This document shows, piece after piece, positions 1 through 6,710 of a DNA stretch of 9,880 bases (position 1 is its first letter; each line of letters begins with the position of its first letter). Origin of the DNA: Nitrospirota bacterium (GTDB taxonomy: Bacteria > Nitrospirota > 9FT-COMBO-42-15 > HDB-SIOI813). The stretch lies in assembly GCA_016214375.1 (NCBI GenBank), contig JACROQ010000024.1:1-9880 (forward strand), written 5' to 3'. The notes below the pieces were generated by a model, which searched no databases, was not told the origin of the DNA, and saw nothing but the letters and a program-made list of their open reading frames with translations. Made by a program: the position numbers and the translations under genes.

Positions 1-849
1 TTATAATTTTTGCATACTCAGGGCCTCTTTGTAAACCCTCTTCCTGGGGATGTCGAGATCTTTGGATGCCTTGCTGACGGCATCCTTGAGGCTGAGACCC
101 TTCTCTTCTATCAGCACCTTCAGGTATTCATGGAGGTCAGGGACCTCTCCTGCCGCCGCCTCTTCCGGAGCCCCCTCCAGCAGGAGGGTCATCTCCCCTT
201 TGAGCCTTCTCCCTTCGATCTTCGCGATCACCTCTGAGACCCTGCCTCGAATCACCTCTTCAAAGATCTTGGTCAGCTCCCGTGTCAGGACGATCTTCCT
301 GTTGCCCAGGACCTCTGCGATATCCCTCAGGGTTGAGGCCAGCCTGTACGGGGCCTCGAAAAGGATGAGGGTGCGTCTCTCTGTGGAAAGCTCCCGGAGC
401 TTCTTTTGTCTTGCCGTCCTTTTTGCAGGCAAAAAGCCCTCAAAGACAAAGGCGTCGGTCGGGAGGCCTGAGATAGATAAGGCCGCTATAGATGCCGTAG
501 GGCCAGGGACCGGCGTTACCTTGATCCCCTCTTCGATCGCCCGGTTAATCAGGTAGTAACCAGGGTCTGAAATCCCAGGCGTGCCGGCGTCAGAGACTAA
601 GGCAATGTCGCGCCCCTCCTTTAACCTGCTGATCAGGATCTCCGCCTTCTCCTCCTTATTATGATCATGGTAGCTCGTCTGCGCCGTAGAAATATTGTAG
701 TGCTGGAGGATCTTCTGGGTATGGCGTGTGTCCTCTGCGGCGATGATCTGGACATCCCTCAGGATATGGAGGGCGCGGAGGGTGATATCTTCAAGATTCC
801 CGATGGGGGTGCTGACGATGTAGAGGGTTCCGGCTATTTTCTGATTCAC
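1..849 (-). CDS. rsmI: 16S rRNA (cytidine1402-2'-O)-methyltransferase RsmI
   Basis: The 282-residue product matches RsmI, which uses SAM to 2'-O-methylate C1402 in the decoding centre of 16S rRNA. Visible family motifs are the N-terminal LYIVSTPIGNLEDITLRAL, AAEDTRHTQ, the SAM-binding ALVSDAGTPGISDPG and VPGPTASIAALSISGLP of the tetrapyrrole-methylase fold, then TRELTKIFEEV. A short helical C-terminal domain follows (DAVSKASKDLDIPRKRVYKEAL), as is usual for the family. Length is normal. The start is GTG; it shares four bases (GTGA) with the stop of hpt, which suggests translational coupling by reinitiation, and no strong Shine-Dalgarno is seen. The stop codon is the first three bases of the window, so the gene is complete but anything downstream is unseen. 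It is the last visible gene of the long minus-strand operon. Confidence 0.95.
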   Translation of the reverse strand: MNQKIAGTLYIVSTPIGNLEDITLRALHILRDVQIIAAEDTRHTQKILQHYNISTAQTSYHDHNKEEKAEILISRLKEGRDIALVSDAGTPGISDPGYYLINRAIEEGIKVTPVPGPTASIAALSISGLPTDAFVFEGFLPAKRTARQKKLRELSTERRTLILFEAPYRLASTLRDIAEVLGNRKIVLTRELTKIFEEVIRGRVSEVIAKIEGRRLKGEMTLLLEGAPEEAAAGEVPDLHEYLKVLIEEKGLSLKDAVSKASKDLDIPRKRVYKEALSMQKL

Positions 850-1382
850 TCTATATCACTGACATCCAGGACCGCGATATAAGGGAGATTCCTGTATCTG
901 TCCTGGTAGTCCAGCCCATAACCGATGACATATTTATTGGGTACAGTAAAACCAATGTAATCGATCGGGATCTCATGTTTTCTCCGCTCAACCTTATCGA
1001 GGAGTGCGCACAGTTTTAATGACCGGGGGTTTTTGGCCTTTATGCTCTTGTACAGATAACTGAGGGTAAGCCCTGAATCGACAATGTCTTCGACCAGAAG
1101 GACATTTTTTCCCTTTATCGGGGAGGAGAGGTCCGAGATGATCTTGACAACACCGCTCGAGCTTGCCCTTGCCCCATAGGTTGAGACCATCATAAAGTCC
1201 ACATCTACCGATATGTGGATGTTTCGCACAAGATCTGCAAAGAAGACATAGGCCCCTTTGAGCAGGCAGATCATGACAAGCTCCTTGCCCTCATAATCCG
1301 CAGTGATCTTTGTCCCCAGCTCCCTGATCCTCTTTTCTATCTGGCGCTGGGTGATAAGGGGTTTGCCGAATATCCTCTCCAT
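846..1382 (-). CDS. hpt: Hypoxanthine phosphoribosyltransferase
   Basis: The 178-residue protein is a type I phosphoribosyltransferase of the Hpt/HprT family. It salvages hypoxanthine (and usually guanine) with PRPP to give IMP or GMP in the cytosol. The PRPP loop is clear in VLLVEDIVDSGLTL, with the two acidic residues followed by DSG. Also visible are the LKGA loop near residue 44, the STYGA flexible-loop motif, and a C-terminal purine-binding region (DYIGFTVPNKYVIGYGLDY). Length is normal. The ATG start is preceded by a good AGGAAGG ribosome site. The gene lies 18 bp after tilS and overlaps rsmI by 4 bp. A tilS-hpt pair is a common bacterial arrangement (for example tilS-hprT-ftsH in Bacillus), but here rsmI follows instead of ftsH. 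Confidence 0.95.
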   Translation of the reverse strand: MERIFGKPLITQRQIEKRIRELGTKITADYEGKELVMICLLKGAYVFFADLVRNIHISVDVDFMMVSTYGARASSSGVVKIISDLSSPIKGKNVLLVEDIVDSGLTLSYLYKSIKAKNPRSLKLCALLDKVERRKHEIPIDYIGFTVPNKYVIGYGLDYQDRYRNLPYIAVLDVSDIE

Positions 1383-1400
1383 GTCTACCTTCCTTTCTTT

Positions 1401-2825
1401 CTATGCCGCGTTCTTAAACGCGGTGACCTGTAATATCTTCTCTGCAGCAGGGGTCACCTTAAACCTCTCATCGGTTCGATGCCCAATGATCCACAGGATA
1501 CCCTCAGCAGAGGCCAGCACCGGTATGATCTCCCTATCTCTTCGGAGGACCTTCAGATCTATAAAATACTCCTTGATCTTCTTTCTCTTTCCGCCCATCC
1601 CCCGTGGACAGAAGTGATCGCCTGGCCTGCGGCTCCGGACAACGAGGGGGAGAGAAAACTTATCCATATCGAAACAGGCCCTGTAACGATCTTTCCCCTC
1701 AAACCCTTTATCGCCTTTATCATACGACGGGCCATCCAGGATAACGGTGCTGATCGTCATCCCCGCCTCGGGTATCGGGGTGTCTCCAGGTATGGCAACA
1801 TCATAGGTATAGGGGGGGGTATGTATTGTACGGGGCCTTAAATAGACACCCAGGACCTCACCTTCTCTCCTGACCCTGAGGTCATGCGGTAAATGGACCT
1901 CCCCTGTTTTATCCTTCTCCAGAAGGGCCAACGAGTCTTCTATGTGCCTGAAGGATAAGGCGCCCGCATCTTCGCCTGCGATAGATTCAACGGCATGCCG
2001 CAATCTCCTTCTTTGAACCGGATAGGCCAGGGAAGCAAGCCGCAGGGCATCAAGGGTTATGGATTCCGCTGTCCTGCTGATCACCACATCCGGGTAGAGC
2101 CTTTGGATATATTTATCAAGGAAGGTATCCTCATCCCTCAATATCGTCAGGTTCCGCATTAACGTAGACATAATATTGGGGTTATACTCCTTCGCAAGAT
2201 ACGGGATGAGATCAAGACGTATCTTGTTCCTGAGGTAGACCTTGCTCAGATTTGAGGAGTCGATCCTGTACCGGATATTCCTCTCCGAAAGAAACCCCAT
2301 GACCTCTTCACGGGTCAACTCAATCAGGGGCCGTATGATCTTATCCCTGACCGGGGGGATGCCGGAGAGCCCGTGCGGGCCTGCCCCTTTAAGGAGCCGT
2401 ATCAGAAGGGTCTCCACCTGGTCATCTGCCGTATGCCCGAGGGCAATCCTGCCGGCGCCTGTCTCACCGGCGGCCCTGGAAAAGAATTCATAACGAACCT
2501 TGCGGGCCCCTGCCTGCTTCGACAGGCCTGTCTTCTTAAGATAGGCCGGAATGTCTGCATATTCCACATGCAGGGGGATACCGAGAGATTCTCCTATGGC
2601 CCGGACAAACCGCATGTCTTCGTCTGCCTCACTGCCGCGGAATCCATGATGGAGATGGGCGATGTGGAGCGAGAGGGAGTATTCCTGCCGGAGTTCTTTT
2701 AACAGGTACAGGAGACACACAGAGTCGGGACCGGAGGAGACACCCACCAACACCGTGTCGCCTTCTTTCAGCATATGATAACGGGCAACCGTCCCCCGCA
2801 CCTTCTGGATCAACTTAAACGTCAT
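1401..2825 (-). CDS. tilS: tRNA(Ile)-lysidine synthetase TilS
   Basis: The 474-residue protein is TilS, an ATP-PPi-loop ligase that attaches lysine to C34 of tRNA-Ile(CAU), changing its codon reading from AUG to AUA. The P-loop is VGVSSGPDS at residues 27-35; the family norm is SGGxDS, so the first glycine is a serine here. Other family motifs are HHGFRG (59-64), GHTADDQVETLLIRLLKGAG (130-149), RIDSSN and LRNKIR. The C-terminal TilS domain is recognisable from FIDLKVLRRDREIIPVLAS and IGHRTDERFKV. The ATG start is preceded by AGAAGGA, the last unit of the upstream heptamer array. A run of eight C residues (sense strand; plus 1812-1819) lies in the coding region and is in frame. A perfect small hairpin overlaps the last codons. 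Length is normal for the long form of the enzyme. Confidence 0.95.
   Translation of the reverse strand: MTFKLIQKVRGTVARYHMLKEGDTVLVGVSSGPDSVCLLYLLKELRQEYSLSLHIAHLHHGFRGSEADEDMRFVRAIGESLGIPLHVEYADIPAYLKKTGLSKQAGARKVRYEFFSRAAGETGAGRIALGHTADDQVETLLIRLLKGAGPHGLSGIPPVRDKIIRPLIELTREEVMGFLSERNIRYRIDSSNLSKVYLRNKIRLDLIPYLAKEYNPNIMSTLMRNLTILRDEDTFLDKYIQRLYPDVVISRTAESITLDALRLASLAYPVQRRRLRHAVESIAGEDAGALSFRHIEDSLALLEKDKTGEVHLPHDLRVRREGEVLGVYLRPRTIHTPPYTYDVAIPGDTPIPEAGMTISTVILDGPSYDKGDKGFEGKDRYRACFDMDKFSLPLVVRSRRPGDHFCPRGMGGKRKKIKEYFIDLKVLRRDREIIPVLASAEGILWIIGHRTDERFKVTPAAEKILQVTAFKNAA
1406..1423 (-). other. Small perfect hairpin at the 3' end of tilS
   Basis: The arms ccgcgtt (1406-1412) and aacgcgg (1417-1423) are exact reverse complements around a 4-base loop. 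The hairpin sits within the final sense codons of tilS, just before its TAG stop and upstream of the hpt ribosome site. No T-run follows in the direction of transcription, so it is not a typical intrinsic terminator. It could affect mRNA stability or hpt translation, or it could be chance. Confidence 0.45.
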
Positions 2826-2831
2826 GTCTTT

Positions 2832-2838
2832 TCCTTCT
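2832..2838 (-). promoter_or_regulatory. tilS ribosome binding site inside the last array unit
   Basis: The final unit in the transcript sense is AGAAGGA, six bases before the tilS ATG (2823-2825). It is the only purine-rich Shine-Dalgarno candidate at the right distance, so a repeat unit appears to serve as the ribosome site. Confidence 0.7.
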
Positions 2839-2950
2839 GGCTTCTGGCTTCTTGCTTCTTGCTTCTATCTTCTGACTTCTTGCTTCTTCCTTCTAGCCTC
2901 TTGCTTCTATCCTCTGGCTTCTTGCTTCTTGCTTCTATCTTCTGACCTCT
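2832..2950 (-). repeat. Heptanucleotide tandem array A (17 units of 7 bp)
   Basis: Reading the plus strand in steps of seven from 2832 gives 17 uninterrupted units, each ending cttct, cctct or a close variant. The sense-strand consensus is AGAAGCA. Variants at the last two bases are CA, CC, AT, TC and GA, and three units read AGAGG. A five-unit block (2846-2880) recurs at 2916-2950 with one mismatch, ten units apart, which indicates internal duplication. The array overlaps the last codons of ribF: the ribF TAG stop forms at a unit junction (2935-2937). It fills the ribF-tilS gap, ending six bases before the tilS start codon. There are no spacers, so it is not CRISPR-like. A second array with the same unit, unit number and context lies at 4869-4987. 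Confidence 0.95.
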
Positions 2951-3870
2951 TCTCTCAGGACTTCCTTTGCCCTCTCCACGTCCTCTCTGATCTGCCGGAT
3001 AAGGGTCTCCTTATCCTGAAACCTCCGTTCTTCCCGGATCATCTTGACAAAGAGGATCTTCAGGTGCTCATGATAGAGTGTGCCTCCAAAATCAAACAGG
3101 TTCACCTCCACTCCCACCTTCTCGCCGGCAAATGTGGGCTGCGTGCCGATATAGCAGGCCCCGTCTATCGTCTCATTCCCGTGCACCACCTTTACCGCAT
3201 AGATCCCCTCCTCAGGAAGGGTCTCATCTACTGTGTAGATATTGGCCGTCGGATATCCGAGTTCCATCCCCCGATGGTGACCCGGCGTCACGATCCCCTC
3301 AATGGCATAATAACGGCCTAACAACCTGGCGGCCTTGTCCACCTCCCCTTTGGCCAGGTGTTCCCTGATCCTGGAACTGCTGACCCTGTGGCCATCGATC
3401 TCTACCGGCCCCACGACCCCGACTTCAAAGCCCAAGCCCTTTCCCCTCTCTCTCAGGAGATCAATATTCCCTTCGCGGTCTTTGCCGAAGATATAGTTCG
3501 GCCCTATAAGGACCACCTTGGCCCCTATCTTCTCGCTGAGGACAGTCCTTATAAACTCATCCGCAGACTGCCGGGCAAATTCTATTGTAAAATCGCCGCA
3601 GATGACTACCTGGATACCGAGAGACTGGAAGATCTCTATCTTTTCCTGAAGGGAGATGAGAAGCCTTGGGGCCTTTTCAGGCCTTAATACCTTCAAGGGA
3701 TGGGGTTCAAAGGTAATGACAACGCTTGTGCCGGCAAGTTCATTGGCATGCCTGATGACTCTGTTAAGGAGTCCCTGATGCCCTAAGTGGACACCATCAA
3801 AATTCCCGATGGTGACGACAGGTCTTATAAGTCCGCGTGGAATGGCAGAGATGCCCCTGATAATATTCAA
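2935..3870 (-). CDS. ribF: Bifunctional riboflavin kinase / FAD synthetase RibF
   Basis: The 311-residue protein has the two-domain RibF layout. It phosphorylates riboflavin to FMN and adenylylates FMN to FAD in the cytosol. The N-terminal nucleotidyltransferase domain shows TIGNFDGVHLGHQ (residues 20-32, HxGH-type motif), GPNYIFGKDREGN and VSSSRIREHLAKGEV (163-177). The C-terminal riboflavin-kinase domain shows GIVTPGHHRGMELGYPTANI (182-201), the PTF motif near 235 and E245 in VEVNLF, the likely catalytic base. The start is TTG (3868-3870): no ATG is suitable, the in-frame hemB TAA lies just upstream, and GGGGAGGT precedes it by about a dozen bases. Spacing to hemB is 9 bp. The last codons and stop fall inside heptamer array A. 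Length is normal. Confidence 0.95.
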   Translation of the reverse strand: MNIIRGISAIPRGLIRPVVTIGNFDGVHLGHQGLLNRVIRHANELAGTSVVITFEPHPLKVLRPEKAPRLLISLQEKIEIFQSLGIQVVICGDFTIEFARQSADEFIRTVLSEKIGAKVVLIGPNYIFGKDREGNIDLLRERGKGLGFEVGVVGPVEIDGHRVSSSRIREHLAKGEVDKAARLLGRYYAIEGIVTPGHHRGMELGYPTANIYTVDETLPEEGIYAVKVVHGNETIDGACYIGTQPTFAGEKVGVEVNLFDFGGTLYHEHLKILFVKMIREERRFQDKETLIRQIREDVERAKEVLREEVRR

Positions 3871-3879
3871 CGATGCAGC

Positions 3880-4861
3880 TTACCTCCCCTGCTCCTGCAA
3901 GGCACGGGCAGCCTCCTTTGCAAAATAGGTGAGTATCACGTCTGCCCCGGCCCTTTTTATAGATGTAAGGATTTCCATCATCACACGCCCCTCGTCGATC
4001 CAACCAAGACGGCCGGCAGCCTTGACCATGGCATACTCTCCGCTCACATTGTACGCGGCGACAGGCATATCCCATCGCTCTTTTATCTTACAAATGATAT
4101 AGGTAGGCTAAGGCCGGTTTTACCATGACCATATCAGCCCCCTCTTCGATGTCCAGGGCAGCCTCCCGCATCGCCTCTCTCGAATTTGCCGGGTCCATCT
4201 GATAAGACCGCCTGTCCCCGAATTGCGGCGTGGACTCTGCCGCCTCTCTGAAGGGCCCGTAGAAACCCGATGCGTACTTTGCGGTATAGGAGAGGATAGG
4301 GAGGTGCTCAAACCCGTCTCCATCGAGAACCTTCCTGATCGCAGACACCCGGCCGTCCATCATATCGGACGGGGCAATAATATCTGCCCCCGCCTTTGCA
4401 TGGGACAGGGCCTCCTTTGCCAGCAATTCCACGGTCGGATCATTGAGGATCTGCCCCCCTTTAACAACACCGCAATGGCCATGATCCGTATACTCACAGA
4501 GGCAGACATCTGTTATGACGAGCAGCTCCGGAACACTGTCCTTGACCGCCTTAATGGCCTGCTGGACAATCCCGCCTGAAGAGTATGCCTCTGAGCCGGT
4601 CTCGTCTTTATGTTCCGGTATGCCAAATAAGATGACGGCAGGGATGCCCAGACTGCTGACCTCCTTTGCCTCGGTAATGACCTGGTCAACTGAGAGCTGA
4701 AAGCTCCCCGGCATCGAACTGATCTCACGCCGTATGTTCCTCCCAGGAACAACAAAGAGCGGATATATCAGGTCATCTGCAGAGAGTACCGTCTCCCTCA
4801 CCATCCTCCTGTGTGCCTCTGTCGCCCGCATCCGCCGAAGCCGTGTCGTTGGAAATGCCAT
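3880..4861 (-). pseudogene. hemB: hemB, delta-aminolevulinic acid dehydratase (porphobilinogen synthase), interrupted by a frameshift
   Basis: HemB condenses two 5-aminolevulinate molecules to porphobilinogen. The 5' frame (4088-4861) encodes 257 residues with the zinc-site cysteines C120, C122 and C130 in DVCLCEYTDHGHCG and both Schiff-base lysines, K195 (YTAKYASGFYGPF) and K248 (MVMVKPAL). It then diverges after L254 and stops at 4088. The missing end continues in another frame: IICKIKERWDMPVAAYNVSGE through ILTSIKRAGADVILTYFAKEAA to the TAA at 3880. The join lies at 4098-4100. Two bases inserted there would restore the usual YLDII, so a 2-base deletion is the simplest reading. Rejoined, the protein is about 326 residues, the normal HemB size. 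The ATG start follows AGAAGGAG. A sequencing or assembly error is as likely as a real lesion, because all neighbouring genes are intact. Confidence 0.88.
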
Positions 4862-4868
4862 AGAAAAC

Positions 4869-4875
4869 TCCTTCT
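4869..4875 (-). promoter_or_regulatory. hemB ribosome binding site inside the last array unit
   Basis: The last sense unit reads AGAAGGA and is followed by G, giving AAGGAG seven bases before the hemB ATG (4859-4861). The unit has the same sequence and role as the one preceding tilS. Confidence 0.7.
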
Positions 4876-4987
4876 TATTTCTGACTTCTTACTTCTTGCT
4901 TCTTGTTTCTTGTTTCTTGCTTCTTGTTTCTTGCTTCTTGTTTCTTGCTTCTTGCTTCTTGCTTCTTGCCTCTTGCCTCTTGCTTCT
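4869..4987 (-). repeat. Heptanucleotide tandem array B (17 units of 7 bp)
   Basis: From 4869 to 4987 the plus strand divides exactly into 17 seven-base units, mostly tgcttct or tgtttct, i.e. sense AGAAGCA or AGAAACA. The same unit forms array A. Because seven is not a multiple of three, three units make seven codons and every sense frame reads rotations of RSKKQEA with no stop. The hemD reading frame runs through almost the whole array and stops in a variant unit (AGAAATA followed by A gives TAA, 4875-4877). The last unit is AGAAGGA, next to the hemB start. No spacers are present. Confidence 0.95.
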
Positions 4988-5777
4988 TATAATATCTAAC
5001 GATCGCCTCCACCAGATCGTCCACCGTATAGTTATCCGGCACAATATCTGTTTCCAGGTGATACTTCCTGGCCGCATCCACAGTCACAGGACTGATACAC
5101 GCGATCTTGACCCCCCTGAGGAGTATTTTATACTCCTCTGCCCCAAGGATTTCAATAAAATTTCTGATGCATGAACCGCTGGTAAATGTCACCACATCGA
5201 TCTCTTTATTTCGAAGCATCGCCTTCAGCCATGAGGTATCTGTTTCAGGGCGTATAATCTTATACACCGGCACAACATCCACCTTCATCCCCATCCTGAC
5301 AAGCTCTTCCGGCAGTATCTCGCGGCCCATCTGTGCCCGCGGGATGAGGATCTTCTCCCCTGCGGCCCCCATCTCCTGAAACCCGGCGACGATCGCCTCT
5401 GCCCTGAACTCTCCCGGGACAAAATCGACCTGCAGCCCGTACTGTTCGACGGCCTCAGCCGTTCTTAAACCTACGGTGCATATCTTAACCCAGGCCAGGG
5501 CCTCTTTTATACCCCGCTTGCGCTCCAGCACTCTTCCCATAAAGGCATTCACCCCATTGACACTCGTAAACAGGACCCACTCATACCCTTCCAGATGATC
5601 TATCGCAGAGTCTGCCGCATCCCAACTGTCCGGCGGGGCAACCGCGATCACCGGAAATTTTACCGGCATTCCTCCCAGTTTAGAGAGGCGTTCTGAAAAC
5701 CCATCGGACTGGTCCGCGGGCCTTGTAATAACGATCTTCTTCCCTTCTATCGGCCTATGTCCGCTATCTGGCTTCAT
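4875..5777 (-). CDS. hemD: Uroporphyrinogen-III synthase HemD with repeat-encoded C-terminal tail
   Basis: The 300-residue protein matches HemD, which cyclises hydroxymethylbilane with inversion of ring D to give uroporphyrinogen III. HemD is weakly conserved, but family landmarks are visible: GKKIVITRPADQ at the N-terminus, EWVLFTSVNGVNAF, VDVVPVYKIIRPE, DVVTFTSGSCIRNF, and KIACISPVTVDAARKY followed by YTVDDLVEAIVRYY. The normal domain ends at about residue 263. The remaining 37 residues are lysine-, glutamine-, glutamate- and arginine-rich repeats of KKQEARS type, translated from heptamer array B; they are not part of the family fold and are probably disordered or helical. The start codon overlaps the 3' end of hemC by 14 bp, consistent with coupling, and position directly after hemC supports the call. 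Confidence 0.92.
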   Translation of the reverse strand: MKPDSGHRPIEGKKIVITRPADQSDGFSERLSKLGGMPVKFPVIAVAPPDSWDAADSAIDHLEGYEWVLFTSVNGVNAFMGRVLERKRGIKEALAWVKICTVGLRTAEAVEQYGLQVDFVPGEFRAEAIVAGFQEMGAAGEKILIPRAQMGREILPEELVRMGMKVDVVPVYKIIRPETDTSWLKAMLRNKEIDVVTFTSGSCIRNFIEILGAEEYKILLRGVKIACISPVTVDAARKYHLETDIVPDNYTVDDLVEAIVRYYKKQEARGKKQEARSKKQEARNKKQETRNKKQEVRSQK

Positions 5778-6690
5778 ATACCTCTCTCAGGATCTCTTCG
5801 CCGCCCTGGGCGAGGAGGCTTTCTGCAAGATTCACCCCAACCTCCTCCGGATTATCAACACCGGCCGTCCTCTTTTCTCTGACCATGCGCCCTCCATCCA
5901 CAGAGGCCACAAGCCCCTCGATTTCCAATACCCCCTGTACGATCGTTGCATAAGCGCCGATCGGCACCTGACAACCGCCCTCCAGCCTTTTCAGAAAGGC
6001 CCTCTCTGCCCTAATGCAGATGCGGGTCTCCGGATGATCCATCCCGTTGATCCGTTCAAGGACCGCCGTGTCTCCTTTCCGGCACTCGATACACAAGGCC
6101 CCCTGGCCTATGGCCGGCAGGCTTATTGTGGTGGGGAGATATTCTGTAATCCGCTCCTCCCATCCCAGCCTGCGTATGCCTGCAGCCGCAAGGACTATAG
6201 CGTCAAAGGCCCCGCTCTCCAGCTTTTTTAACCTCGTGTCCAGGTTCCCCCGGAGCGGTGAAATCCGGAGGTCCGGTCTCTGATTGAGCAATTGAGATAT
6301 CCTTCGAAGACTGCTGGTCCCGATATGGGCCCCGTGGGGGAGATGGGAGAAACCGCTTCCATCCCTTGAGATCAGGACATCCCGGGGGTCCTCCCTCTTC
6401 GGTACTGCGGCGATACAAAGTCCCACGGGAAGATCTGCCGGCATATCCTTCATGCTATGGACGGCGATATCAACCTCATTTTCCAAAAGGGCCTCTTCGA
6501 TCTCCTTGACGAAAAGCCCCTTGCCGCCTACCTGCGCCAGGGGGACATCAAGGATCTGATCCCCTGTCGTCTTGATCTTTGTTATCGTCACAGAGAGACC
6601 CGGGTGTCTTTTCTCAAGCTCAGACTGCACATGCCTCGCCTGCCAGAGGGCCAATTGACTCCCGCGGCTCCCAATCCTGATCTGCTTCAT
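5764..6690 (-). CDS. hemC: Hydroxymethylbilane synthase (porphobilinogen deaminase) HemC
   Basis: HemC polymerises four porphobilinogens into hydroxymethylbilane using a covalent dipyrromethane cofactor. With the start at 6690 the protein has 308 residues, the usual size, and begins MKQIRIGSRGSQLALWQA as the family does. Catalytic D82 lies in VHSMKDMP, the substrate-binding arginines lie in GTSSLRR and PLRGNLDTRL, and the cofactor cysteine is C240 in LEGGCQVPIGAYA. An in-frame ATG at 6741 would add 17 residues, but these are encoded by the REP-like hairpin pair and are unlike the family. The 6690 ATG has a strong GGGAGG ribosome site immediately outside the repeat. The 3' end overlaps hemD by 14 bp. 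Confidence 0.95.
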   Translation of the reverse strand: MKQIRIGSRGSQLALWQARHVQSELEKRHPGLSVTITKIKTTGDQILDVPLAQVGGKGLFVKEIEEALLENEVDIAVHSMKDMPADLPVGLCIAAVPKREDPRDVLISRDGSGFSHLPHGAHIGTSSLRRISQLLNQRPDLRISPLRGNLDTRLKKLESGAFDAIVLAAAGIRRLGWEERITEYLPTTISLPAIGQGALCIECRKGDTAVLERINGMDHPETRICIRAERAFLKRLEGGCQVPIGAYATIVQGVLEIEGLVASVDGGRMVREKRTAGVDNPEEVGVNLAESLLAQGGEEILREVYEAR

Positions 6691-6710
6691 TTGGAAACCC
6701 CCCTCCCTGC

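Noticed and set aside
50..556. A 168-residue plus-strand frame opposite rsmI.
   Set aside because: It is low-complexity, Ser/Arg-rich antisense translation of a conserved gene, with no ribosome site or family motif that I can see.
2824..3321. A plus-strand frame rich in LLASCF-like hydrophobic repeats, resembling a membrane protein.
   Set aside because: It is the reverse strand of array A continuing antisense through ribF. The hydrophobic repeat is an automatic translation of the 7-bp unit, and the rest resembles no family.
3797..4075. A 92-residue minus-strand frame covering the hemB 3' end.
   Set aside because: It is in the wrong frame; the conserved HemB C-terminal sequence (VAAYNVSGE, YFAKEAA) is in the frame ending at 3880.
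4088..4100. Programmed frameshifting in hemB as the default explanation.
   Set aside because: The site (CTA TAT CAT) does not look like a known slippery sequence, and HemB is not known to me to use frameshifting. A sequence error or mutation is simpler.
2832..4987. The tandem repeats as a CRISPR array or protein-binding iterons of an origin.
   Set aside because: Units are contiguous 7-mers with no spacers, lie within an operon, and have no AT-rich region or replication gene nearby.
4734..5174. Plus-strand frames (including 4811-4999) with repeated LLLASCF segments.
   Set aside because: They are antisense to hemB, array B and hemD; the apparent membrane segments come from the repeat unit only.
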